From NCBI GenBank assembly GCA_007131555.1, contig SLQH01000008.1:1-7292 (forward strand): a stretch of 7,292 nt of DNA, given 5' to 3'. Positions 1-5,785 of the stretch are shown piece by piece. The position numbers were made by a program, and so were the translations under genes. This DNA comes from Planctomycetota bacterium (GTDB lineage Bacteria; Planctomycetota; UBA11346). The notes beneath the pieces are model-generated. The model made no database searches. It saw nothing but the letters and a program-made list of their open reading frames with translations, and had not been told where the DNA came from. Numbering within the stretch: the stretch's first letter is position 1; every line of letters starts with the position of its first letter.

Positions 1-102
1 CTGAGATCCAGAATTATTAATGACCTTGAGTCGATCAAAGTCAACAAGCGCCTAGTGAAGTCATTCTTCCAGGCTAAGGAAGTTACATTTGCAGCCGCCT
101 AG
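1..102 (+). CDS. C-terminal remnant of an unidentified protein (5' end outside window)
   Basis: Frame 1 is open from the first base to a TAG at 100-102, while the other two forward frames hit stops at the left edge. It encodes a 33-residue basic tail ending in VTFAAA. By hand count this stretch is about 44% G+C, clearly lower than the genes that follow, so it may have a different origin. I do not recognise the family. A transposase C-terminus or another inserted gene would fit the fact that the next gene appears to have lost its 5' half exactly here, but no terminal inverted repeat or target duplication can be seen because only one side is in view. The reading frame could also be fortuitous, since 34 codons is short. 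Confidence 0.4.
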   Translation: MRSRIINDLESIKVNKRLVKSFFQAKEVTFAAA

Positions 103-107
103 GTAGT

Positions 108-908
108 ATGTTGGCTCTGCCCGAGGGGGTTGATGCCGGCTACCAGCAGGAAACGGTCCGCCTGCGCCAAGTGCTCAGGCAGGTTGAGCCAGAGGTCATG
201 ACAGATGACCAGGACCATCAGGCGCCCTTTGAGATCGAGGCCCGTATCGGCGACATCACCCATCCGCCACGGCCCGGTACCGTGGCGTATCGCGATGCTG
301 TGGTCAGCCTGTTGCTGCACGATGTCCAGGCCAGCGATGGGCGGCCTGTCGATGATGACCTGTTGGTGTACGCCCTCGGCATGGATGACAACAACTGGAC
401 CGCTTTTGCCCGACTGCAGGCTGGAGCGACGGTCCGTTTGTGGATTGAGCCCTGGGCCCAGGTCGACGACGCATACGGTTCAGTGCAGCGTTTGGACATC
501 ACCGACAACATGGCCCTGATCTTGACCCTTGATGAGTATTGGGCCAGGCTTGAGGCGCCGAAAGCGACTGATCAAGAGAGCCAGGCCGATCACTACTGGC
601 GCCGTGATGAGCGTGCCGACATTCTCTTGATGGGCGATAGCTTCAGCAATATCTACTCGCATGCGGCTCTCGGTTGGGGTCGCTCGGCAGGTCTGGCTGA
701 ACAATTGAGCCTGCTGCTCAGCCGCCCGCTGGATGCCATCATCATTGACGGTGGGGGGGCCATGGCCGGCCGCCGGCAACTGGCGGGTGACATGGCCCGG
801 GGCCGGGATCGCTTGGCCGGCAAGCGCTTGGTCATCTGGCAGTTTGCCAGCCGTGAACTGAGCCAGGGTGACTGGTCCTTGATCACTCTGCCGCCTGCAG
901 CCGACTGA
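108..908 (+). pseudogene. AlgX/AlgJ-like SGNH acetyltransferase, apparently 5'-truncated
   Basis: The open frame codes for 266 residues. The C-terminal part (about 168-258) reads like the second half of planctomycete-type AlgX-related proteins: an ADILLMGDSF nucleophile block (G176, D177, S178), then NIYS, GWG..AGLAEQLS, RPLDAI, and the closing LAGKRLVIWQFASREL. Residues about 43-145 form a beta-rich segment (YRDAVVSLLLHDV, LLVYALGMDDN, WIEPW) that I recall as an insert in this family. The first visible residues, MLALPEG then RQVL, match an internal position of full-length relatives as I remember them. The N-terminal half carrying the signal peptide and DxHW Asp/His pair is absent. No good ribosome site precedes ATG 108; only AGGT sits 3 nt upstream. 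The frame upstream is open only back to 78. The next gene begins about 50 bp downstream, so they probably formed an acetylation operon. The frame itself is intact, so a truncated product could still be made. Confidence 0.65.
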
Positions 909-960
909 TGAATACTCACGATCGCCAACCAAGACCACTCCCAGCACAGGACCTCTGTTG

Positions 961-2052
961 ATGCATACCACATTCGGCCCACTCATCCTGACCCTGCTAG
1001 CCATCAGTGTCCACGCCGGCCTCGTCGGCGAAGATGACGAGACTCTCGTCCAATTGCTGTTTTCTGAGGCCGCTGCTGCTCACGCCCAGGCTCATGATGC
1101 GGATGCCATGGTCGTGATCGGCCAAGACGGTTTTTTGTTCTTGAGCCGGGAACTGCGTCATCTGAGTGCAGGGCCGTTTTGGGGAGAACATGCCGAGGCG
1201 GCGGGCCAGGCAAACCGGCCCGATCAACGTGATCCCCTGCCCGTCATCCTTGATCATCATCGACAACTGTCAGAGCTCGGTATACAGCTCATCCTGGTGC
1301 CGGTTCCCCCCAAGGCCGTGGTCTACCCAGATAAACTCTCAGCACCTCTGGCTACCTCGATCACAGAGGCCCGGAAACAGACGCCGACCATACCGCGCCT
1401 TGACATCCATCATCAGCACTTCTACGCCATCCTGGAGGAGCAGGGTGTTCAAGTGCTGGATCTGGTGCCGTTGTTTCTGGCTGCCCGTGAGGATCAGGAT
1501 GATGATCGACACCTCTACTGTCGCCAAGACAGCCATTGGTCCGGCCGGGCCATGGAGATCACCGCCCAGGCCCTCGTCGACATGATCGGGCCGGCAGATT
1601 GGCTTCCTGAGCAGGGTCAGACATTTTCTTCGGACAGCCGCACGATCCAGATCCGTGGGGATCTTCTGCGGTCACTTGAGGAGCAGGGCGCTCTGCAAGC
1701 GGCCCGTGAACAGGTTACCCTGACGGTGATCAATGAAGGCGCTGCTGCCATTGCGGATCGCACCAGTCCCATTGTGCTGCTTGGCGACAGCCATCTACTG
1801 GTATTCCACATCGGTGGCAATATGCATGCGACTGGTGCCGGTCTTGGAGACCTTATGGCAGCCGCACTTGGTTTCCCCCTTGATGTGATCGGGGTACGCG
1901 GCTCGGGTGTGACCGCAGCCCGAGTCAATATGATCCGTCAAGCTTTCCGTGATCCGGAATACCTGCCCAACAAGCGGGTCATGGTCTGGCTATTTGCTGC
2001 TCGGGAGTTTACCGAGGCCTCCAGTTGGACCAATCTGCCTTTGACTCGCTGA
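961..2052 (+). CDS. AlgX/AlgJ-like SGNH polysaccharide O-acetyltransferase, exported
   Basis: This 363-residue protein probably acts in the periplasm, moving acetyl groups from an MBOAT-type membrane partner onto an exopolysaccharide, as AlgJ and AlgX do for alginate. It starts with a hydrophobic stretch (residues 4-18) ending in SVHA, a plausible signal peptidase site. GQDGFLFLS (54-62) is the usual N-terminal family block. LILVPVPPKAVVYP (110-123) follows. RQDSHWSG gives the catalytic Asp190 and His192, and LLGDSH gives the Ser277 nucleophile. NKRVMVWLFAAREF (337-350) closes the fold. Length is normal for the family. ATG 961 is preferred: AGGA at 948-951 lies 9 nt upstream; a TTG directly before it at 958 is an alternative that adds one residue. 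It follows the truncated homologue by about 50 bp. The sugar polymer acted on cannot be told from the sequence. No gene symbol is assigned because alginate itself is not implied. Confidence 0.8.
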   Translation: MHTTFGPLILTLLAISVHAGLVGEDDETLVQLLFSEAAAAHAQAHDADAMVVIGQDGFLFLSRELRHLSAGPFWGEHAEAAGQANRPDQRDPLPVILDHHRQLSELGIQLILVPVPPKAVVYPDKLSAPLATSITEARKQTPTIPRLDIHHQHFYAILEEQGVQVLDLVPLFLAAREDQDDDRHLYCRQDSHWSGRAMEITAQALVDMIGPADWLPEQGQTFSSDSRTIQIRGDLLRSLEEQGALQAAREQVTLTVINEGAAAIADRTSPIVLLGDSHLLVFHIGGNMHATGAGLGDLMAAALGFPLDVIGVRGSGVTAARVNMIRQAFRDPEYLPNKRVMVWLFAAREFTEASSWTNLPLTR

Positions 2053-2193
2053 GGCAGACGGTCGCAGTTATGCTGGCATGCTGTCCATATCGCCATCAGG
2101 GGAATTGAGAGCAACATCTGCGATTGTTGCCGTCTGTTCGCAGGTATGGATGTATGTGTCCTGGATGCTTCAGCTCAACTGCGGCATTTCGGT
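2053..2193. other. Convergent intergenic spacer without a clear terminator
   Basis: The 141 bp between the stops of the acetyltransferase and the SGNH hydrolase should hold termination signals for both. The best structure is GCAACA (2111-2116) pairing with TGTTGC (2125-2130) around an 8-nt loop. It lacks a T tract on either side, so I do not call it a terminator. Confidence 0.5.
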
Positions 2194-3225
2194 TCATCCC
2201 ACAATCTGACGGACGATCGGCATCAGGGCACGAGACATGCGCCAGGCACCCAGGTCGTTGGGATGGCTGGCATCGGTGGTGCCTTCGCCATCGGCACCGT
2301 ACCAATCCTCGTGGAACCCCACATGCAAGCCGGTCATGCCCTCCTGGCGCAGGGTGTCGATCACCATATCAAGGGCCCGGTTCTTGGCTCGGTGCGCCGC
2401 ATCCCGTTGGGGCATGAAAGCGGCATCGCCGAACACCCGGTCGCCCAGTAGCAGGATCGAGGTCTGCTCTTGGCCGGCACGTACCGTGCGCAGGAAGGGC
2501 GGCAATCGCTCCAGGAGTTCGGTATCACTGTTGTTGGGTAGCACATCGACAATGAACAGACAGGGATCCAGACGTCCCAGGGCATCGGCTACGGCTTGTT
2601 CACACCACGCCCGACCGCAGAAGCCAAGATTGAATACATCGCGATCCAGGAGTCGACCCAGTTGGGCGGCATGGGACAGACCGGGCCGACTAACGCCAGA
2701 GCCATGCACTATCGACGTGCCATAGTAGGCGATCGGGCGTCGAGGATCAGGGGTCACCGCCTCAATGGATTCGCGCGCCCCGACCTCCAAGCTCAGGGTC
2801 TGTCGCATCAAGGGGAGATAGAAACGGTATATGCGCTCGCCGCCATCAAGCGCCAGATTATTGATCTTGCCTTCGCCATATGAATGGTCGCAGGGGGTGC
2901 AGCAGCCAACCCAGTGCCAGACTCCTGCGTGATCACGACCATAGCAATCTATACCGCCCCGAGCGCGGTCCGTCATGTTGGATTCCCGTTTGTCTGTTGA
3001 CCCCATGCGCCATCGTACAAAAAGATCGGTCGCCGTGCTCCGTAGATCGACATATTGTCCTGCGGCACAGGTTGACAGGCTCCATAGCTCCGGGCTCACA
3101 AGATCACGCATGGTCACTGGAAAGCGATCATAGGGCTGATCGCGCACCTCGTCATTCCAGGCCTGGCCGCGCAGACCAAGGGTCCCCGCATCATGCCATG
3201 TCACACCAGCATAGGGATCATCCAT
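2194..3225 (-). CDS. SGNH/GDSL-family hydrolase of the GxDLY type (probable carbohydrate esterase)
   Basis: The 343-residue product has an N-terminal beta domain carrying RGGIDCY (90-95), which fits the GxDLY motif of Pfam PF14607, and a C-terminal SGNH hydrolase domain (about 165-340, like PF14606). Catalytic blocks are visible: YYGTSIVHG with nucleophile Ser171, NLGFCG (199-204) for the oxyanion glycine, LPNNSD with Asn231, and DASH with Asp318 and His321. SRPGLSHAAQLGRLLDR after the serine block is typical of this family. Members are usually deacylases acting on acylated sugars; the substrate here is unknown. No signal peptide is seen, suggesting a cytoplasmic enzyme. ATG 3225 is chosen because AGGAGA (3231-3236) lies 5 nt upstream; an upstream in-frame ATG at 3270 lacks such a site. 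The gene converges on the acetyltransferase pair, separated by 141 bp, so a joint role in adding and removing acetyl groups is possible but inferred. Confidence 0.8.
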   Translation of the reverse strand: MDDPYAGVTWHDAGTLGLRGQAWNDEVRDQPYDRFPVTMRDLVSPELWSLSTCAAGQYVDLRSTATDLFVRWRMGSTDKRESNMTDRARGGIDCYGRDHAGVWHWVGCCTPCDHSYGEGKINNLALDGGERIYRFYLPLMRQTLSLEVGARESIEAVTPDPRRPIAYYGTSIVHGSGVSRPGLSHAAQLGRLLDRDVFNLGFCGRAWCEQAVADALGRLDPCLFIVDVLPNNSDTELLERLPPFLRTVRAGQEQTSILLLGDRVFGDAAFMPQRDAAHRAKNRALDMVIDTLRQEGMTGLHVGFHEDWYGADGEGTTDASHPNDLGAWRMSRALMPIVRQIVG

Positions 3226-3230
3226 GGTAT

Positions 3231-3236
3231 TCTCCT
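3231..3236 (-). promoter_or_regulatory. Ribosome binding site deciding the hydrolase start
   Basis: On the minus strand AGGAGA lies 5 nt before ATG 3225. It is the strongest Shine-Dalgarno match in the window and fixes the start 15 codons inside the longest open frame. Confidence 0.75.
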
Positions 3237-3287
3237 GTTGTTGTCGAGTATTGCCCAGCGGCACTTGCAATTGATCGTGTTCTCATG

Positions 3288-3399
3288 GTCATTATCAGCA
3301 TCATGTGGACTCTGACAACCCTGCCCCTCCGCAGGCTTGCCCTCAATGCGGACAGGTTAGCGTGCGGAACGATTGCATATCAACATTATTGATAATGAC
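3288..3399. repeat. 10-bp inverted repeat GTCATTATCA / TGATAATGAC flanking the promoter
   Basis: GTCATTATCA at 3288-3297 is matched exactly by its reverse complement TGATAATGAC at 3390-3399, about 102 bp centre to centre. The left arm covers the predicted -10 box of the hydrolase promoter. The right arm forms part of the local perfect palindrome CATTAT-TG-ATAATG (3384-3397). Two matching sites around a promoter would suit a repressor that loops DNA. No regulator gene for it is present in the window. Confidence 0.45.
3291..3318 (-). promoter_or_regulatory. Predicted sigma70-type promoter of the SGNH hydrolase gene
   Basis: On the minus strand TTGTCA (3313-3318, 5 of 6 to TTGACA) is followed after 16 nt by GATAAT (3291-3296, 5 of 6 to TATAAT). 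Transcription would begin near 3284 and leave a leader of roughly 60 nt before ATG 3225. The -10 hexamer lies inside one arm of the 10-bp inverted repeat described separately, so a protein bound there would block RNA polymerase. The matches are visible in the sequence; promoter activity is inferred. Confidence 0.5.
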
Positions 3400-3463
3400 A
3401 GGACAGCATTCGTCGGTTTCATATCAGACAGGAACCTGTGTATGGGAATCTTTCAAAGACAGG
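3351..3463 (+). repeat. Four GACAGG hexamers, three spaced about 30 bp
   Basis: GACAGG occurs at 3351-3356, 3397-3402, 3427-3432 and 3458-3463. The last three continue as GACAGGA and are 30 and 31 bp apart, close to three helical turns. The copy at 3427 is part of the perfect palindrome ACAGG-AA-CCTGT (3428-3439). They lie upstream of the hydrolase promoter and downstream of the kinase gene. A regulator binding on one DNA face is possible; a chance cluster cannot be excluded. Confidence 0.35.
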
Positions 3464-3513
3464 AAGTAACTACGCATCATAGGCATGACTGAACATTGAC
3501 CAGTGCACGTAGT

Positions 3514-3537
3514 CTAAGAGACACTGTGTGTTCTTAG
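3514..3537. other. Bulged hairpin behind the kinase operon (possible transcript end)
   Basis: CTAAGA (3514-3519) pairs with TCTTAG (3532-3537), and inside it ACAC (3521-3524) pairs with GTGT (3528-3531) around a TGT loop. One unpaired G at 3520 separates the two stems. This gives ten base pairs, 18 nt after the kinase stop in its direction of transcription. No T tract follows on either strand, so it is not a classic intrinsic terminator. It may end or protect the 3' end of the operon transcript. CAGTG at 3501-3505 could compete by pairing with CACTG at 3522-3526. Confidence 0.4.
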
Positions 3538-3555
3538 GGCAATTCCATTGACCGT

Positions 3556-5109
3556 CTATTCTCCTGCTGGTTCCGGCTTCCGGTCCATCGGTAGGCAGAT
3601 GATGGCGGCGCATCCGGGTTGGGCGTCTTCCAGGCGCAGGTGGCCGCCGTGGGCTTGAGCCAGGGCCTGCACGAGATGTAGTCCCAAGCCTAGTCCGGGG
3701 CGGTGGTCGTGGCCTGGGGCTCGTCGCCAGGGGCGCAGGACGCGCCGGCGGTGATGATGGTCAATGCCGGGACCGGTGTCGATCACCGCGATCTCCAAGG
3801 AGCGTTCTCGGCGCTGTACGCGTAGGCGCACTGTAGCACCGGGGGCGTACTTGCGGGCATTGTCAAAGAGGTTGTCGAGCATGCGGCGCAGGGCTTCAGG
3901 GTCGGCGGTTGCTGCTGCGGCCGCTTCGTTGTCCAGATCCACGGCAGCGCTGGGCAGGCCAGCGGCGGCGGCAGCAGCGCGGCAGACTTCGGGCACCACT
4001 CCAGGGCGGGGGTGTACCTGCAGTTGGGCTCGCTGTAGGCGTGACTGGTCGAGGAGATTGTCCACCAGGCCCGACAGGCGCCGCGATTCGTTGGCCATGG
4101 CCTGGTGGTAGCGGGTGAGGCGTTCGCCTCCGGTCACCACTCCGCCTTCGATGTTTTCCGTCAGGGCGCGCAGGGCCGCCGCTGGAGTGCGCAGTTCATG
4201 ACTGGCGGCAGCTACGAAGGCCCGTTCGCGGGCCACCTGACGCATGCTGCGCCACAGCAAGACAGCACTCAGCAGAGCGGCCAGCACCGCCAACAACACT
4301 GCCGTCAGCCAGGCGTGGCGGACCTGGGCGGTGCCGGCCAGGGTGTCGGCCAGGGCCGGAGTCCACTGCCAGCGCAGACCCAGCAGGGGACACTCCAGGT
4401 GCTGCCGGGAAAAGGTTGCAGGAAGGCGTTGTCCGGTCCACAAGGGTTCATCTGATGTCGCGTGGGGTGGCTGTACGCAGACGGTCAACTGCGGATGGAG
4501 TTGTTCGGCCTGGGCCTGGGCCTGATCACGCAGATGCTCTTGGCGCAGGGCTGCGGCCAGTACCAGGATCTGTCCTTGGGTGTCTTCCACCCGGCGGAGC
4601 AGGAGCAGGCGTCCTGCTATCGGAGCTATGGCCATGCGCCCAGCATGCAGGGTCGGTTCCCCGGCAAATACCCGCGAGACCCGTGGCAGCTGAGCGGCCA
4701 TGTCAGCGTGCCGCTGGGCCAGGTTCTGCTCGGCCCAGCGCAGGAATTCGTGCAGTTCTTGACTGACGGGGCCGCCGCGCAGCTGGAGGAGCTGGGCCTC
4801 GGCCTCGCCGTGGCGCCGGTGGGGGCTGCTGACCCCATTGGCGCTGATCACCACCCATCCCACCAGCAGGGGGTCTTCCTCAAGGCTGCGCAGGCTCATG
4901 GCATCAAGTGCGTCCAAGGCCGGGGATCGTTCTTCCTCACGCTGCAGGGTGCGTAGCAGGGGCTGACGCAGTTCGTCAAGCAGGCGTTCCAAATGGCGCT
5001 GTACCACCTCGTCGCGATGTTGTCGCTGGCCCTGAGCGGCAGTCCACAAGAGGGCGGCCAGGGTGGCAATGGCCAGGAGCAGCAACAGCCAGAAACGCCG
5101 GTCAATCAT
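3556..5109 (-). CDS. Membrane sensor histidine kinase
   Basis: This 517-residue protein is the sensor of a two-component pair with the regulator just upstream. A first membrane helix (about 6-24) and a second (about 266-287) enclose an extracytoplasmic sensor region of about 240 residues, rich in Leu, Gln and Arg, with no fold I recognise. HisKA follows with the phosphorylated His304 in SHELRTP. The ATPase domain shows the N box DNLFDNARKYAPG (Asn413, Asn417), the G1 box DTGPGID (444-450) and the G2 box GLGLGL (472-477). The F box is poor: RRRVLRPWRRAPG takes the place of the usual IFxxF. Only a few residues separate the second helix from HisKA, so no HAMP domain fits. ATG 5109 overlaps the regulator's stop by 8 nt (ATGATTGA), indicating translational coupling. 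Ligand and target genes are unknown. Confidence 0.9.
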   Translation of the reverse strand: MIDRRFWLLLLLAIATLAALLWTAAQGQRQHRDEVVQRHLERLLDELRQPLLRTLQREEERSPALDALDAMSLRSLEEDPLLVGWVVISANGVSSPHRRHGEAEAQLLQLRGGPVSQELHEFLRWAEQNLAQRHADMAAQLPRVSRVFAGEPTLHAGRMAIAPIAGRLLLLRRVEDTQGQILVLAAALRQEHLRDQAQAQAEQLHPQLTVCVQPPHATSDEPLWTGQRLPATFSRQHLECPLLGLRWQWTPALADTLAGTAQVRHAWLTAVLLAVLAALLSAVLLWRSMRQVARERAFVAAASHELRTPAAALRALTENIEGGVVTGGERLTRYHQAMANESRRLSGLVDNLLDQSRLQRAQLQVHPRPGVVPEVCRAAAAAAGLPSAAVDLDNEAAAAATADPEALRRMLDNLFDNARKYAPGATVRLRVQRRERSLEIAVIDTGPGIDHHHRRRVLRPWRRAPGHDHRPGLGLGLHLVQALAQAHGGHLRLEDAQPGCAAIICLPMDRKPEPAGE

Positions 5110-5773
5110 CTGCGGTATCCAGGCGGTATCCGCCGCCCCGCACGGTCACCAGATGTACTGCTGCCGGCCCCAGTTTGCGGCGCAGGCCGGCCACGCACAT
5201 GTCCACCGCTCGGGTGGGGCCGGCTGGGCCATGGGCAAAGCCCCAGATGCCGGACAGTAATTCCTGACGGGTCACAGTGCGACCGCGCTGTCGCCAGCAC
5301 CAGCGCAGCAAGGCGTATTCGTGGTCGCTCAGGGCAACTCCGTCCACGGTTCGTGCGTCCAGATCGATATCCACTCCAGCCAAGCGAAAGCGGCTGCATT
5401 CTTCATGGGGCAGACGACGCAGCAGGGCGCTGACTCGGGCCACCAGCTCCCGTGGGCTGAAGGGTTTGGCCAGATAATCGTCGGCCCCTTGTTCCAGGCC
5501 CTGGCAACGAGCGTTTTCATCACAGCGTGCCGAGAGCACCAGTACCGGGGTTTTCCAGCCGGCCTGGCGGCGACGTTGCAGCCAGGCTACGCCCTCGCCG
5601 TCAGGCAGCATGCGGTCGAGGACCACCGCCGCTGGCACCTCTGCTTGCAGGTGCCGATCGGCGGTGGCCAGATCGCTGGCCGCCAGCGGTCGCATGCCGG
5701 CGTCTTCCAGGGCATCGACAATGGCCATGGCAATGGCCGCTTCGTCTTCGATGATCAGTACACAGGGCTGCAT
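5102..5773 (-). CDS. OmpR/PhoB-family response regulator
   Basis: The 223-residue protein has a receiver domain (about 3-118) and a winged-helix DNA-binding domain (about 128-220). Receiver residues are complete: acidic pair in IIEDE (Glu9, Asp10), phospho-acceptor Asp53 in VLDRMLPDGEG, Ser81 in VLSAR and Lys103 in AKPF. The effector domain shows LSDHEYALLRW, the recognition region around RAVDMCVAGLRRKLG, and the wing TVRGGGYRL, as in OmpR/PhoB proteins. It should be phosphorylated by the adjacent kinase and control transcription, possibly of its own operon. ATG 5773 is chosen because AGGA (5782-5785) lies 8 nt upstream and because the protein then begins right before the first receiver strand. 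The longer frame from 5809 would add 12 residues overlapping the VWA gene. Ten nucleotides separate it from the VWA stop. Confidence 0.93.
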   Translation of the reverse strand: MQPCVLIIEDEAAIAMAIVDALEDAGMRPLAASDLATADRHLQAEVPAAVVLDRMLPDGEGVAWLQRRRQAGWKTPVLVLSARCDENARCQGLEQGADDYLAKPFSPRELVARVSALLRRLPHEECSRFRLAGVDIDLDARTVDGVALSDHEYALLRWCWRQRGRTVTRQELLSGIWGFAHGPAGPTRAVDMCVAGLRRKLGPAAVHLVTVRGGGYRLDTADD

Positions 5774-5781
5774 GCATCGTA

Positions 5782-5785
5782 TCCT
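5782..5785 (-). promoter_or_regulatory. Ribosome binding site of the regulator, fused to the VWA stop codon
   Basis: On the minus strand the TAG stop of the VWA gene (5784-5786) provides the first two bases of AGGA (5782-5785), which lies 8 nt before ATG 5773. Ribosomes ending the VWA gene therefore sit on the regulator's initiation site. Confidence 0.6.

Larger units (their letters stand above)
3226..3555. other. 330-bp intergenic region with regulatory signals only
   Basis: No coding frame here has a credible start site or recognisable protein; the open frames are continuations of antisense shadows. The stretch is more A+T-rich than its neighbours. It contains the hydrolase ribosome site and predicted promoter, the inverted repeat, the GACAGG cluster and the hairpin behind the kinase gene, each listed on its own. 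Confidence 0.65.

Noticed and set aside
761..779. GGCCATGGCC and GGCCGGCC palindromes inside the acetyltransferase gene
   Set aside because: Short palindromes of this type are expected in G+C-rich coding DNA and overlap well-conserved codons.
480..1004. Long antisense open frame opposite the acetyltransferase genes
   Set aside because: It opposes two frames with clear family motifs, has no ribosome site, and its residues show no recognisable domain; it reflects high G+C.
2111..2130. Hairpin as a bidirectional intrinsic terminator
   Set aside because: The stem is only 6 bp with an 8-nt loop and no T tract on either side.
3226..3270. Longer hydrolase start at ATG 3270
   Set aside because: The 15 extra residues contain the strong AGGAGA site of ATG 3225 and do not resemble a signal peptide.
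2880..3392. Forward open frame opposite the hydrolase start and upstream region
   Set aside because: It runs antisense over conserved hydrolase codons and through the predicted promoter; no motif or ribosome site supports it.
3556..5773. Naming the two-component pair creB/creC or another known pair
   Set aside because: General features fit many OmpR/PhoB pairs; the sensor region is unrecognised, so no gene symbol is justified.
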